Below, piece after piece: positions 8,091-17,644 of a stretch of 38,679 nt of DNA. Origin of the DNA: Deltaproteobacteria bacterium (lineage in GTDB: Bacteria > Desulfobacterota > GWC2-55-46 > DRME01); NCBI GenBank assembly GCA_011375175.1, contig DRME01000020.1:1-38679 (forward strand), written 5' to 3'. The notes beneath the pieces were generated by a model. The model had not been told where the DNA came from. It ran no database searches and was given only the letters and a program-made list of their open reading frames with translations. Position 1 is the first letter of the stretch. Every line of letters begins with the position of its first letter. The position numbers and the translations under genes were made by a program.

Positions 8091-9466
8091 CTGCCTGCCG
8101 GGGCGGGGTTTGCCGTGGCGGGGCCTGGTGCGGAGGGGCCTGGCGGAGCCTGCGGCGAGGCCGCGGCCGCCGGGGTAATGGCGGCCGCGGCCTCGCCGAC
8201 CGTGTAGACCGAGCCGGTGACGCAGACGGCGTCGCCGGTCCGGGCCCGCTCCAGGGCGAGCTTCACGGCATCGCCGACCGGCTCGCAGACAAGCGTGCGC
8301 CCGCCGTAGCGCATGGCCGGCGCTTCGAGGCGAGCGGGGTCCGCCGCGCGGGCGCAGCGGGGCCTGGTGAGCACGACGAGGTCGGCGAGCGGGACGAGCG
8401 AAGAGAGGATGCGGCCCGCGTCCTTGTCGGCGAGCACGCCGATCACCAGTATGAGCCGTTCGTATTCGAGGGCTCGCAGGGCGGCCGCCAGCGCCGCCGC
8501 CGCGTCGGGGTTGTGGGCGCAGTCGAGCACAACAAGCGGCGAGGTCGAGACGACCTCGAAGCGGCCGGGCCAGCAGCATCCCTCGAGGGCGGCCCTGAGG
8601 GAGTCGAGCCCCACCGGCAGGCCTGCGTCCGCCATGAGCTCCACGGCAGCCGCGGCGCAGGCGGCGTTTCGAAGCTGGTGGGCTCCGCCAAGGCCCACCT
8701 CAATGGCCTCGACCCTCTCTCCGCCTATGGAGCGGTAGTCGAAGACTCCCGCGCCGCGCTCCGTGAAGCCGAACTCGCGGCCCAGCCTGTATAGCGGCGC
8801 GCCCGCACGGGCGGCCCTGCGCTCTATGACGGAGAGCGCCCCGGGCCTCTCCACCGCCGTCACCACGGGCACGCCCTCTTTGATGATGCCGGCCTTCTCG
8901 GCCGCCACCTCTTCGACGGTGGAGCCGAGAAAGCGCGTATGGTCGAGCCCCACGGACGTTATGACCGTGACGACGGGCTCTTCCACGGCGTTCACCGCGT
9001 CGAGCCGCCCGCCCATGCCGACCTCGAGCACCGCCGCATCGACGGCCGAGCGCCTGAAGTGTTCGAGGGCCATGACGGTCGTGTATTCGAAGAAGGTGGG
9101 GCCGTCGCCGCCGGGGCCTGCAAGGGAGCTCACGTACTCGAAGAGCCCGGCGACCTCATCGTCGCTTATCATGGGGGCGACTCCGCCGCCGCTTCCGGGC
9201 CCGGAGCCGATGCGGATGCGCTCGTTGAAGCGCACAAGGTGCGGCGAGGTGTAGAGTCCCGCCCTCAGCCCGGCGCGGCACAGGACCGAGTGGATCATGG
9301 CGCAGACCGAGCCCTTGCCGTTGGTGCCGCCGACTACTACGGACCGGAAGGCCCGCTGGGGCTCTCCGGCCGCGGCGAGGAGTCTGCGGGTCCTGCTCAG
9401 CCCCGGCTTCACGGCGCGCCCCTCGAGCGAGTAGAGGTGTCGGAGCGTATCTTCGATGGAAGGCAT
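8087..9466 (-). CDS. folC: Bifunctional folylpolyglutamate / dihydrofolate synthase
   Basis: Cytosolic ATP-dependent ligase that adds glutamate to dihydropteroate and to reduced folates. 459 aa. It begins MPSIEDTLRHLYSLEGRAVK as the family does, has the P-loop VVGGTNGKGSV near residue 45, the folate-loop segment YTSPHLVRFNERI, and the Mur-ligase middle motif LDHTRFLGSTVEEVAAEKAG. The C-terminal domain carries LDCAHNPDAAAAL. The accD-folC pair is common across bacteria. A terminator-like hairpin lies immediately before its ATG and no clear Shine-Dalgarno sequence is visible, so its expression may differ from accD. The stop overlaps lptD. The last ~30 residues are an Ala/Pro-rich tail. Confidence 0.94.
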   Translation of the reverse strand: MPSIEDTLRHLYSLEGRAVKPGLSRTRRLLAAAGEPQRAFRSVVVGGTNGKGSVCAMIHSVLCRAGLRAGLYTSPHLVRFNERIRIGSGPGSGGGVAPMISDDEVAGLFEYVSSLAGPGGDGPTFFEYTTVMALEHFRRSAVDAAVLEVGMGGRLDAVNAVEEPVVTVITSVGLDHTRFLGSTVEEVAAEKAGIIKEGVPVVTAVERPGALSVIERRAARAGAPLYRLGREFGFTERGAGVFDYRSIGGERVEAIEVGLGGAHQLRNAACAAAAVELMADAGLPVGLDSLRAALEGCCWPGRFEVVSTSPLVVLDCAHNPDAAAALAAALRALEYERLILVIGVLADKDAGRILSSLVPLADLVVLTRPRCARAADPARLEAPAMRYGGRTLVCEPVGDAVKLALERARTGDAVCVTGSVYTVGEAAAAITPAAAASPQAPPGPSAPGPATANPAPAGR

Positions 9467-9477
9467 CTTCGGAACGG

Positions 9478-9500
9478 AAAAAGGCCGCTGCGAAGCGGCC
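9478..9500 (-). terminator. Terminator-like hairpin between accD and folC
   Basis: Read on the minus strand: GGCCGCTTCGCAGCGGCC, a 7-bp GC stem with a four-base loop, followed by T5. The run of T ends about 12 nt before the folC ATG. It has the form of an intrinsic terminator or attenuator. Confidence 0.65.
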
Positions 9501-9523
9501 GGTGCAAGTTGGAAAGGCCCTCT

Positions 9524-10363
9524 TCAGTCCGTGAGCAGGCCTATGAGGTTGGCAAGGGTGCTCTTCATCATCTTCCTGTCGACGATCATGTCTATCATGC
9601 CGTGTTCGAGCAGGTACTCGGCCCTCTGGAAGCCCTCGGGCAGCTTCTGCCTGATGGTCTGCTCTATGACCCGCGGTCCGGCGAAACCGACGAGCGCCCT
9701 GGGCTCGGCCACTATGACGTCGCCGAGCATGGCGAAGCTGGCCGTCACCCCTCCGGTCGTCGGGTCGGTGAGCACCGAGATGTAGGGCACGCCCTCTTCC
9801 TTGAGCCGCCGCAGCGCGGCCGAGGTCTTGGCCATCTGCATGAGCGAGAATATCCCCTCCTGCATCCTCGCCCCGCCCGACGACGAGAATATGACCAGCG
9901 CCGTGCGCTCGGCGAGCGCCGTCTCGGCGAGCCTTGCGATCTTCTCGCCCACCACGCTCCCCATGCTGCCGCCCATGAAGGCGAACTCGAAGACGCCGAT
10001 CATCACCCTGCGCCCCTCGACGAGCCCCTCGCCGGCGATAAAGGCGTCGGCGCAGTCCAGGCCCTTGCGCGCCGCCTTGAGCCTGTCCTTGTACTTCTTC
10101 ACGTCCCTGAAGTCAAGGGAGTCGACGGCCTCGAGCGTGGCGAAGTACTCGGTGAAGGTGCCGTCGTCGAGCACGATATCGAGCCGCGTCCTCGCCGATA
10201 TCCTGAAGTGGTAGTCGCACTTGGGGCAGACGTCGAGGTTGCGCTCCACCTCTTTCTTGTAGATTATCTCGCCGCAGTGGTTGCACTTGACCCACAGTCC
10301 CCTGGGGACGTTGACGGTCCTCGCCACCGAGGGGCCGGGCTTCTTCTTTCTGAACCAGATCAT
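9524..10363 (-). CDS. accD: Acetyl-CoA carboxylase carboxyltransferase subunit beta
   Basis: Zinc-binding beta subunit of the carboxyltransferase that moves CO2 from biotin to acetyl-CoA, the first committed step of fatty acid synthesis. 279 aa. The N-terminal zinc ribbon is intact ([12 protein letters not shown] ... VCPKCDYHF), and the crotonase-type core has [14 protein letters not shown] and [20 protein letters not shown]. Its ATG directly follows the stop of the HD-GYP gene, so the two are translated in series. accA is not in the window. Confidence 0.95.
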   Translation of the reverse strand: MIWFRKKKPGPSVARTVNVPRGLWVKCNHCGEIIYKKEVERNLDVCPKCDYHFRISARTRLDIVLDDGTFTEYFATLEAVDSLDFRDVKKYKDRLKAARKGLDCADAFIAGEGLVEGRRVMIGVFEFAFMGGSMGSVVGEKIARLAETALAERTALVIFSSSGGARMQEGIFSLMQMAKTSAALRRLKEEGVPYISVLTDPTTGGVTASFAMLGDVIVAEPRALVGFAGPRVIEQTIRQKLPEGFQRAEYLLEHGMIDMIVDRKMMKSTLANLIGLLTD

Positions 10364-12103
10364 CTATGGACCGCCCCGCTCACGCCGCGTACCGCTCCCG
10401 GCGGCAGGGCCGCTGCCGCATCCCGTTATCTCGCCGTTCTCGTAGGCCTCGATGAAGGCGGCTACGACCTTCCTGTCAAACTGCGTGCCCGCGCACCTCT
10501 TGAGCTCGGCCACGGCCACCGCCGGATCGAGGCCCTTTCTGTAGGGCCGCGTGGTGGTCATGGCGTCGTAGGTGTCGGAGACGGCTATTATCCTGGCCAC
10601 AAGCGGTATGCGGCCGTTCTTGAGCCCCTCGGGATAGCCCTTGCCGTCGTAGCGCTCGTGGTGGTGGAGGGTGCCGGGCAGCACGTCCTTGAGCTGGGGC
10701 ACGCGCCTGAGTATCTCGGCCCCCTTGCCGGGATGGAGCCTCATCTCGGCGGCCTCGTGGCGGTCAAGGGGCGCGGGTTTTCTCAAGACCCTGTCCTCTA
10801 TGCCGATCTTCCCTATGTCGTGGAGCACGGCCGAGAGTTTTAACACCTCGAGCTCGCTCGAATCAAGGCCCATTCGCCTGCCGATGGCGAGACTGTACTC
10901 GAGCACCCTCCTTGTATGACCGCCAGTGTAGGGGTCGCGCATCTCGATGGCGTCGGCCAGGGCCTGGCTCGTGGCGTAAAAGGTCTCCTTCACCTCCTCG
11001 TAGAGCCTGGCGTTGTCGAGGGCGATGGCCACCTGGTTGGAGAAGAGCTGGAAGAGGCGCTGGTCGTCCTTTGTGAAGGCCTCGCGGCCCACGCGGTTTA
11101 TGGCCTGGAGCACGCCTATGATCTTGTTCTTGATCTTGACGGGCACGCAGAGTATGGAGCGCGTCCTGAAGTTGCTCTGCCTGTCCACCTCCGCGAGGAA
11201 ACGCCTGTCCCTGGTGACGTCGCCGATGTTGACCGGTCTTCCGTACCTGGCGACCCAGCCGGCGATGCCCTCGCCTATCTTGAGACGCACCTGCTTGACC
11301 TGCTCGCCCTTCTCGCCCAGGGCCACCTCGAAGAAGAGCTCGCCGCTTTCGTTGTCGATGAGCAGCAGCGAGCCCGCCTCGGCGTGCATGAGCCGCGTGA
11401 TGGCCTCCATGGCGCGCTCGCGCACCACCTTCTGATCCAGCGTCGAGACGAGGAGGTTTCCCACCTCGTTGAGGATGGAGAGCTGCTCGATGCGGCTGTC
11501 GAGCTCGGCGAGCAGCCTGGTGCGCTCCATGATGAGCGAGAAGTGGCTGGATATGGACTTGAGCAGGCGCAGGTCCTCCTTGGTGTAGGGCCTGCCTCCC
11601 TCCTTGTTTATGACCTCCACCACGCCCATCACCTTCCGCTTCGCCTTGAGCGGCACGGCGAGGATGTCTCTCGGGGCGTAGCCGTCCCTCAGGCCGAGCC
11701 ACAGGTCCTCGGAGGAGAGGTCCTCGCTCATGAAGGGCTTTCCGCTCGCCGCCACGGCCCCGGCTATGCCGCGGTCGGAGCGCATGCGCATGCCCTCGAG
11801 CTTCGAGGCCATGGGGCCGCGCACGACCTCGAAGACGAGCTCCCCGGCCCCGTCGTCGAGGAGGTAGAGCGTGCCCGCGTCCGCCTCCACGGCGTCGAGG
11901 CAGAAGTCGAGGAGCCTGCCGAGAAGCTCCCGGGGCTCGGAGTTCGAGGCGCCGGCCCCGCAGAGTTCCTTGTAGAGCTGCAGCTCTATCTCCAGCGACT
12001 TTACGCGCCTGTCGAGCCTCGCGCTCCCGCGCTGCGCGGCGGCCGCGCCTGCGCGCCCGCCCGCCCTGGCCGTTCCGGACCGCCTCGTACCGCCCTCGGC
12101 CAT
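10364..12103 (-). CDS. GAF-GAF-HD-GYP signalling protein (putative cyclic-di-GMP phosphodiesterase)
   Basis: 579-aa cytosolic sensor with two GAF domains (roughly residues 60-200 and 225-370) and a C-terminal HD-GYP domain (about 380-560). The HD-GYP signature is complete: HTRRVLEYS, HDIGKIGIEDR, and HHHERYDGKGYPEGL, so an active metal-dependent c-di-GMP phosphodiesterase is likely. The N terminus is low-complexity Arg/Ala/Gly and then a short coiled coil. Start ATG at 12103 is preceded by a purine-rich GGAG/GGGGG stretch; the frame is open further upstream but not convincingly coding. It sits between trpA (52 nt away) and accD (start abuts its stop), an unusual interruption of the trpA-accD order. 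The ligands of the GAF domains cannot be read from sequence. Confidence 0.88.
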   Translation of the reverse strand: MAEGGTRRSGTARAGGRAGAAAAQRGSARLDRRVKSLEIELQLYKELCGAGASNSEPRELLGRLLDFCLDAVEADAGTLYLLDDGAGELVFEVVRGPMASKLEGMRMRSDRGIAGAVAASGKPFMSEDLSSEDLWLGLRDGYAPRDILAVPLKAKRKVMGVVEVINKEGGRPYTKEDLRLLKSISSHFSLIMERTRLLAELDSRIEQLSILNEVGNLLVSTLDQKVVRERAMEAITRLMHAEAGSLLLIDNESGELFFEVALGEKGEQVKQVRLKIGEGIAGWVARYGRPVNIGDVTRDRRFLAEVDRQSNFRTRSILCVPVKIKNKIIGVLQAINRVGREAFTKDDQRLFQLFSNQVAIALDNARLYEEVKETFYATSQALADAIEMRDPYTGGHTRRVLEYSLAIGRRMGLDSSELEVLKLSAVLHDIGKIGIEDRVLRKPAPLDRHEAAEMRLHPGKGAEILRRVPQLKDVLPGTLHHHERYDGKGYPEGLKNGRIPLVARIIAVSDTYDAMTTTRPYRKGLDPAVAVAELKRCAGTQFDRKVVAAFIEAYENGEITGCGSGPAAGSGTRRERGGP

Positions 12104-12155
12104 TTCGTCCCCCCTCTCCTGTCTCGCCGCCTCCCGCCTTCGAGGCGGTCCGTAC

Positions 12156-12959
12156 CTACCGTCCCGCCAGGGCGGCCTTGAGTTCCCCCACAAAGTCGCC
12201 GACCCGCCCCGCAATCTCCTCCCTCTCCCCGCAGGCCGCTATGATGTCGATTATGGCGCTGCCGACCACCACGCCGTCGGCGCTGCGGCCCACGGCCCCG
12301 GCCTGCTCCGGGGTGGAGACGCCGAAGCCCACGCACACGGGCAGGTCCGTAACCGCCTTGATCCGGCGCACCGCGCCGGAGACGGCCGTCGAGAGCTTCT
12401 TTCGCGCGCCGGTCACGCCGGTGAGCGAGACGTAGTAGATGAAGCCCGAGGCCCGCGAGGCCACAAGAGCGATGCGCCGCTCGTCGCTCGTGGGCGCAAG
12501 AAGCGATATGAAGTCGATCCCCACCCTGTCGAGCTCCGTTGTGAGCTCGTCGGCCTCCTCGGGCGGCAGGTCCACGACGAGCACGCCGTCCACGCCGGCC
12601 CGTGCCGCATGGCGGGCGAAGTTTGCCGGACCGTAGACGAATACGGGATTGTAGTACCCGAAGAGCACTATCGGTATGCCGCTCTTCTTCCTTACGCGGG
12701 CCACGAGCCCGAGCACGTCGCGCAGCGTCGTTCCCCGCCGCAGGGCCCGCTCGCTCGATGCCTGGATGGTGGGACCGTCGGCCATGGGATCGGAGAAGGG
12801 CACGCCGAGCTCGACGATGTCCACCCCCCTGCGCTCCATCTCGGCGATTATCTCCTCCGTAGCCTCCAGGTCCGGGTCCCCGGCCGTCACAAAGGCCACG
12901 AGCGCCTTCTCTCCGCTTCGCCTGAGCCTGTCGAATACTTCCTTTATCCTCTCGGACAT
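12156..12959 (-). CDS. trpA: Tryptophan synthase alpha subunit
   Basis: TIM-barrel subunit that splits indole-3-glycerol phosphate to indole, which passes to TrpB. 267 aa, full length. The catalytic Glu and Asp lie in VDIVELGVPFSDPMADGP near residues 50-65, and the phosphate-binding end has VCVGFGVSTPEQA and GVVVGSAI. It is the last trp gene, about 166 nt downstream of trpB; that gap holds only C-rich low-complexity sequence. Confidence 0.96.
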   Translation of the reverse strand: MSERIKEVFDRLRRSGEKALVAFVTAGDPDLEATEEIIAEMERRGVDIVELGVPFSDPMADGPTIQASSERALRRGTTLRDVLGLVARVRKKSGIPIVLFGYYNPVFVYGPANFARHAARAGVDGVLVVDLPPEEADELTTELDRVGIDFISLLAPTSDERRIALVASRASGFIYYVSLTGVTGARKKLSTAVSGAVRRIKAVTDLPVCVGFGVSTPEQAGAVGRSADGVVVGSAIIDIIAACGEREEIAGRVGDFVGELKAALAGR

Positions 12960-12980
12960 CTCTTCATCCCTGCTCTTCTC

Positions 12981-13060
12981 TCCCGCCGCGGGCGGGATAT
13001 GTTACGCCCTTGCGCCCCTCCCCCCTCCCCCCCGCGCGGGCCGCGGCTGCGCTACGAGAG
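12981..13060. other. C/G-rich low-complexity trpB-trpA spacer with a possible repeat remnant
   Basis: The trpB-trpA gap contains GGCGGGATATGTTACGCCC, which resembles the core of the second repeat family (GGCGGG, T-rich loop, ACGCCCTTGCG) but lacks a paired outer stem. It is followed by long C runs. Nothing coding is seen. The similarity may be chance. Confidence 0.3.
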
Positions 13061-13125
13061 TGTCGAGACGGGCGCCGATGCGCGACCACGCCGGCCTCCC
13101 CTTCCCATGAGCGCCGCTCCCCCGC

Positions 13126-14313
13126 TCATCCTCCGAGGGCCCGCGAGACCGTATCGAGGTCCTTGTCTCCCCGGCCCGAGAGGTTGACGACCACCACGGC
13201 CTCGCGGCCGAGCCTGCGCGCCGCCTTCAGGGCGTAGGCCACGGCGTGCGAGCTCTCCAGGGCCGGTATGATGCCCTCGGCGGCCGTGAGCTCCCTGAAA
13301 CCCCTGAGGGCCTCCCTGTCGGTGACGGCGGTGTAACGGACGCGACCCGTATCCTTGAGGTACGAGTGCTCCGGCCCCACGCCGGGATAATCAAGGCCCG
13401 CCGATATGGAGTGGGTGTGGAGCACCTGACCGTTGCGGTCCTGGAGGAGGTAGGACTTGCTGCCGTGGAGCACGCCCACGCTGCCGCCCGAGATGCTGGC
13501 CGCATGGCGGCCGGTGCGAAGTCCCTCGCCCGCCGCCTCGACCCCCACCATCTCCACCGACTCGTCGCCGAGGAAGGGATGAAAGAGCCCCATGGCGTTG
13601 CTTCCGCCGCCCACGCAGGCGATGAGCAGGTCCGGTAGCCCGCCCGTTGCGGCCTTCACCTGGCGCCGTGTTTCGCGGCCTATGACGCACTGGAAGTCGC
13701 GCACCATCATGGGGTAGGGATGGGGCCCGGCCACGCTGCCTATGATGTAGAAGGTGTCGCGCACGTTTGTCACCCAGTCGCGCAGCGCCTCGTTCATGGC
13801 GTCCTTGAGGGTCCTGGAGCCGGAAGTCACGGGCACGACCTCTGCGCCGAGAAGGCGCATGCGGAAGACGTTGGGCGCCTGGCGCTCCATGTCCTCCTCG
13901 CCCATGTAGATGACGCACTCGAGGCCGAACATGGCGGCCACCGTGGCCGTGGCCACGCCGTGCTGGCCGGCGCCGGTCTCGGCTATGACGCGGCGCTTGC
14001 CCATGCGGCGGGCAAGGAGCACCTGGCCTATGGTGTTGTTTATCTTGTGGGCCCCCGTGTGGCAGAGGTCCTCGCGCTTGAGATAGATACGGGCCCCGCC
14101 GGCGCGCTCGCTCAGCCGTTCGGCGTGGTAGAGCGGCGTGGGCCTGCCCACGTACTCGCTCAGGTAGCGGGCGAACTCTTCCTTGAACTCCCTGTCGCCC
14201 CGCAAGCGCCCGTAGGCCTCCTCGAGCTCGAGCACGGCCGGCATGAGCGTCTCCGATATGTACCTGCCGCCGTATGGGCCGAAGTGCCCCTTTCCGTCGG
14301 GAACTCTCTTCAT
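13126..14313 (-). CDS. trpB: Tryptophan synthase beta subunit
   Basis: PLP enzyme that condenses indole with serine to give tryptophan. 395 aa, typical TrpB1 length. The PLP lysine lies in [14 protein letters not shown] near residue 85, the phosphate loop is [10 protein letters not shown], and [12 protein letters not shown] is present. Its ATG overlaps the trpF stop as ATGA, implying coupled translation. Confidence 0.97.
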   Translation of the reverse strand: MKRVPDGKGHFGPYGGRYISETLMPAVLELEEAYGRLRGDREFKEEFARYLSEYVGRPTPLYHAERLSERAGGARIYLKREDLCHTGAHKINNTIGQVLLARRMGKRRVIAETGAGQHGVATATVAAMFGLECVIYMGEEDMERQAPNVFRMRLLGAEVVPVTSGSRTLKDAMNEALRDWVTNVRDTFYIIGSVAGPHPYPMMVRDFQCVIGRETRRQVKAATGGLPDLLIACVGGGSNAMGLFHPFLGDESVEMVGVEAAGEGLRTGRHAASISGGSVGVLHGSKSYLLQDRNGQVLHTHSISAGLDYPGVGPEHSYLKDTGRVRYTAVTDREALRGFRELTAAEGIIPALESSHAVAYALKAARRLGREAVVVVNLSGRGDKDLDTVSRALGG

Positions 14314-14921
14314 AGCGTCCTTACCGTTTCGATGAACTTTGCAAGCTTTCGCCGGTCCTTCACCCCCGGGGCGCTCTCCACCCCGGAGCAGACGTCAACG
14401 GCGTAGGGCCGCACCGTGCGCACCGCACGGGCGACGTTTTCGCATGTGAGCCCCCCGGCCAGTATGACGGTGTGCCTTCCGGCCGCCTCCACGGCGAGCC
14501 GCCAGTCGAAGCTCTCGCCCGTGCCGCCCGGCGCCCCGGGCCTGTAGGTATCGAGCAGGAAGGCCGTGACGTCGTAGTCGTCGAGCACCGAGCCGTCCCA
14601 GCCCGGCCCCACCCTGAAGGCCTTTATGACCGGGGCGTCGACGGCCGCGCAGTAGTCGGGCCCCTCGCGGCCGTGGAGCTGCACCCTGTCGAGCCCGGCG
14701 ACCTCGACCGTGCGGTTCACCTCTTCCACCGCCTCGTCGACGAAGACCCCCACGGTGGTGACGAAGGGTCCGAGCCCCGCCGTCATGGCCGCGGCGGCCT
14801 CTGGCGTCACACGGCGTGGACTCTTCTCGTAGAAGATGAACCCCAGCGCGTCGGCCCCGGCCCGCGCCGCTGCCTCGGCGTCACCCGGCGACGTTATGCC
14901 GCAGACCTTAACCCTCGGCAA
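14310..14921 (-). CDS. trpF: Phosphoribosylanthranilate isomerase
   Basis: TIM-barrel isomerase of the third tryptophan step. 203 aa from a TTG start at 14921, where the family begins ([18 protein letters not shown]); GGAGG lies about eight bases upstream, inside the end of trpC. The catalytic Cys is in KVCGIT and the Asp is in the [15 protein letters not shown] segment. It overlaps trpC by 14 nt and trpB by 4 nt. An upstream ATG in the same frame lies inside trpC and would add non-homologous residues. Confidence 0.94.
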   Translation of the reverse strand: MPRVKVCGITSPGDAEAAARAGADALGFIFYEKSPRRVTPEAAAAMTAGLGPFVTTVGVFVDEAVEEVNRTVEVAGLDRVQLHGREGPDYCAAVDAPVIKAFRVGPGWDGSVLDDYDVTAFLLDTYRPGAPGGTGESFDWRLAVEAAGRHTVILAGGLTCENVARAVRTVRPYAVDVCSGVESAPGVKDRRKLAKFIETVRTL

Positions 14922-15720
14922 CGTCCGAAGCCTCCCCCAGCGCCCCCACAAGCTCGGCGAGCCTTCCGCCGGGGTCGGCGTGGGCCATGAGCGAGCTCCC
15001 CACGAGAAAGGCGTCCACACCGAAGCGCGAAAGCCTTACTACGTCAGCCGCCGATCCTATTCCGCTCTCGCTCACCACGACCTTGCCTTCCGGCACCAGC
15101 GGGGCAAGACGCGCCGTCGTCTCCAGGTCGAGTGTGAGGTCCCGCAGGTCCCTGTTGTTTATGCCTATAATCCCGGCCCCCGCCTCGACGACCCTCTCAA
15201 GCTCCCCCTCGTCGTGGACCTCCACGAGGGCGTCCATGCCGAGCTCTCCCGAAAGGGCCATGAGCTCGCGCAAGAGCACGTCGTCGAGCACGGCGGCGAT
15301 GAGCAGCACGGCGTCGGCCCCGCCCCCCCTCGCCTCGTAGAGCTGGTAGGGGTCGAAGATGAAGTCCTTTCTCAAGACCGGCACCGCCACGCGGGCGCGC
15401 ACGGCCGAGAGGAAGTCGAGGCTACCCTTGAAGTGACGCTCCTCGGTCAGCACCGACACGGCCGCGGCGCCGGCGGCCTCGTAGGCCGCGGCCGTCTCCA
15501 CGGGGTCGCAGTGGGGACTGATGTCGCCTCTGGAGGGCGAGGCCCTCTTGACCTCGGCGATCACCCTCACCGTTGAGGACGACCGTCCGCCCTCAAGGCG
15601 CGCCTTCAGCGAGCGCGGCGGCGCGGCCGCCGCCGCGGCCGACCGGACCGCCGCCAGGGGCCGCCTCGCCTTCAACGCCTCCACGTCGCAGCGCCTCAAC
15701 CTCACTATCTCGTCAAGCAT
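14908..15720 (-). CDS. trpC: Indole-3-glycerol-phosphate synthase
   Basis: Fourth tryptophan-pathway step: ring closure and decarboxylation of CdRP. 270 aa. The N-terminal helices begin MLDEIVRLRRCDVEAL. Catalytic segments visible: VIAEVKRASPSRGDIS (Lys and Glu), VLRKDFIFDPYQLYEA, and INNRDLRDLTLD with VSESGIG. An Ala-rich insertion (residues ~27-35) is unremarkable. A palindromic repeat separates it from trpD upstream, so the repeat must be transcribed if the operon is continuous. Confidence 0.96.
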   Translation of the reverse strand: MLDEIVRLRRCDVEALKARRPLAAVRSAAAAAAPPRSLKARLEGGRSSSTVRVIAEVKRASPSRGDISPHCDPVETAAAYEAAGAAAVSVLTEERHFKGSLDFLSAVRARVAVPVLRKDFIFDPYQLYEARGGGADAVLLIAAVLDDVLLRELMALSGELGMDALVEVHDEGELERVVEAGAGIIGINNRDLRDLTLDLETTARLAPLVPEGKVVVSESGIGSAADVVRLSRFGVDAFLVGSSLMAHADPGGRLAELVGALGEASDVAEG

Positions 15721-15729
15721 CTTTCATGG

Positions 15730-15924
15730 ACCTGGAGTGGGCCTATGGCCCTTCTACAGAAAGTTTCCCCCAGACCCCCTTCAAAGACTTTTAATTCCCT
15801 GCGGTTCATCCCGATTTTGCAAGCAAAATCGGGATGAACCGCAGGGCGGTAAAAGTTTTTGGAGGGAGTCTGAGGGAACCTTTTTACAAAAAGGTTCCCT
15901 CAGTGCAATAAATCAGAGCTTCCC
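15730..15924. repeat. Palindromic intergenic repeat, copy 4 (type 1 centre), inside the trp operon
   Basis: Arm A on the left has lost part of its outer strand but keeps GTGGGCCTATGGCCC and AGAAAGTTTCCCCC. The centre is type 1 with GCGGTTCATCCCGA pairing with TCGGGATGAACCGC. Hairpin B and the right terminal repeat (AATCAGAGCTTCCC) are intact. It lies between trpD and trpC. Confidence 0.88.
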
Positions 15925-15940
15925 TAACAACGCACAAGGG

Positions 15941-16011
15941 GTCCGGGAGAAACGCGGGCCCACGGTCCCTCTGCAGGAAGGTCTCCCCCGGAGCAGTCAA
16001 TCGGAGCCTCC
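15941..16011. repeat. Degenerate solo hairpin arm of the palindromic repeat
   Basis: A diverged single hairpin, CCGGGAGAAACGCGGGCCC paired with GTCTCCCCCGG across an intervening CTGCAGG tip, ending in AATCGGAGCCTCC, which resembles the terminal repeat. It abuts copy 4 and ends at the trpD stop codon. Confidence 0.55.
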
Positions 16012-17022
16012 TCACCTGTTGGTCAGGGCGCGCAGGTCTTCGAGTCGTTTCATGGCCTCTCCCGAGTCTATCGCCGCCTCCGCCGCCGCCACGCCGTCGG
16101 CGATGTTTCTGGCGGCCCCTCCCGCCGCTATGGCGGCGGCGGCGTTGAGGACCACCACGTCGCGGGCCGGGCCCGCGGCTCCGCCCAGAACGTCGGCGAT
16201 GACGGCGGCGTTCTCCTCGGGACCGCCGCCGCGCAGCTCTTCGGGCCGGCACCTTTCGAAGCCGAAGTCTTCGGGCTTTATATGGTATGTCCTTACGGAG
16301 CCCTCACGCAGCTCGGTGACCCGAGTCTCGCCGGTCAGCGTTATCTCGTCGAGCCCGTCCTCGCCGCGCACCACGTAGGCGCAGCGGGCGCCGAGGTTGC
16401 CGAGCACCTTTGCGAGCATGTCGGTGAGCAGCGGATCGTAGACGCCGATGAGCTGACACGTCGCGCCGGCCGGGTTCGTGAGAGGTCCGAGGATGTTGAA
16501 GATGGTCCTTATGCCGAGCTCCCGGCGCACGGGGGCGGCGTACTTCATGGCGCCGTGGAGCAGGGGAGCGAAGAGAAAGCCTATGCCCACCTCCCGGAGG
16601 CACTCCTCGACGCGCTCGACCTCGACCTCGATCTCCACTCCCAGGGCCCTGAGCACGTCGGCGCTTCCGCTCCTCGACGATACCGAACGGTTGCCGTGCT
16701 TGGCCACCGTGAGCCCGGCGCCAGCGGCGACGAAGGCGGCGGCCGTCGAGATGTTGAAGGTGAAGGACTCGTCGCCGCCGGTTCCGCAGGTGTCCACGAC
16801 CTGCAGGGCCCTGACCCGTATGGGGGTGGCCTTGGCGCGCATGACCCTGGCAGCGCCGGTTATCTCGGCCACCGTCTCGCCCTTCATGCGAAGCGCCGTT
16901 ATGAAGGCCCCTATCTGGGCCGGAGCGGCGGCGCCGGTCATGATCTCCTCCATGACGGCCGCGGCCTCCTCTTCGGTGAGGTCCTCGCCTTTCACCACCT
17001 TCGAAAGGGCCTCTTTTATCAT
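16012..17022 (-). CDS. trpD: Anthranilate phosphoribosyltransferase
   Basis: Transfers a phosphoribosyl group from PRPP to anthranilate. 336 aa. Visible: the PRPP loop VDTCGTGGDESFTFNIS near residues 75-90, KHGNRSVSSRSGSADVL, and NILGPLTNPAGA. The ATG at 17022 has AGGAG six bases upstream; an in-frame TTG two codons earlier is less likely. It is separate from trpG rather than fused to it. Confidence 0.96.
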   Translation of the reverse strand: MIKEALSKVVKGEDLTEEEAAAVMEEIMTGAAAPAQIGAFITALRMKGETVAEITGAARVMRAKATPIRVRALQVVDTCGTGGDESFTFNISTAAAFVAAGAGLTVAKHGNRSVSSRSGSADVLRALGVEIEVEVERVEECLREVGIGFLFAPLLHGAMKYAAPVRRELGIRTIFNILGPLTNPAGATCQLIGVYDPLLTDMLAKVLGNLGARCAYVVRGEDGLDEITLTGETRVTELREGSVRTYHIKPEDFGFERCRPEELRGGGPEENAAVIADVLGGAAGPARDVVVLNAAAAIAAGGAARNIADGVAAAEAAIDSGEAMKRLEDLRALTNR

Positions 17023-17052
17023 GGTCAACTCCTGCGCGGCTGAAAAAGCCGC

Positions 17053-17622
17053 CTACGCCCCGATAGCGAGGAAGTTTCCGAGTATATCCTTGCCCGCCGG
17101 CGTAAGGATCGACTCGGGATGGAACTGCACGCCCTCGAGCGCGAAGTCCCTGTGCCTTATACCCATTATCTCGTCGCTGTCGGTCCAGGCGCTCACCTCG
17201 AAGCAGTCGGGGAGGCTCTCCCTCTCCACTATGAGCGAATGGTACCTGTTGGCCTCGAAGGGGTTGTCGATGCCCGCGAATATGGTGCGGCCGTCGTGGT
17301 AGACCATGGAGGTCTTGCCGTGCATGAGCCTTTCGGCCCTTACGACACGGCCTCCGAATGCGTAGGCAATGGACTGGTGGCCGAGACAGACGCCGAGGAT
17401 CGGCAGCCGTCCGGCGAAGGCCTTGATGACATCGACCGAGACGCCGGCGCGCGTGGGATCGCAGGGGCCGGGCGAGACGACGATTCGCTCCGGCGCGAGC
17501 CGCTCTATCTCCTCGACGGTGACGGCGTCGTTTCTGTAGACGCGCACGTCCTCGCCGAGCTCGGCCAGGTACTGGACGAGGTTGTAGGTGAACGAGTCGT
17601 AGTTGTCTATCATCAAGAGCAT
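17053..17622 (-). CDS. trpG: Anthranilate synthase glutamine amidotransferase subunit
   Basis: Class I glutaminase subunit that supplies ammonia to TrpE. 189 aa. Catalytic Cys in [16 protein letters not shown] and His/Glu in [14 protein letters not shown]; start region [19 protein letters not shown] is canonical. ATG at 17622 is 22 nt after the trpE stop. It may also serve folate synthesis as PabA, as many lineages share one subunit. Confidence 0.95.
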   Translation of the reverse strand: MLLMIDNYDSFTYNLVQYLAELGEDVRVYRNDAVTVEEIERLAPERIVVSPGPCDPTRAGVSVDVIKAFAGRLPILGVCLGHQSIAYAFGGRVVRAERLMHGKTSMVYHDGRTIFAGIDNPFEANRYHSLIVERESLPDCFEVSAWTDSDEIMGIRHRDFALEGVQFHPESILTPAGKDILGNFLAIGA

Positions 17623-17644
17623 GAACCGGTCCCTGCGGCGCCGT

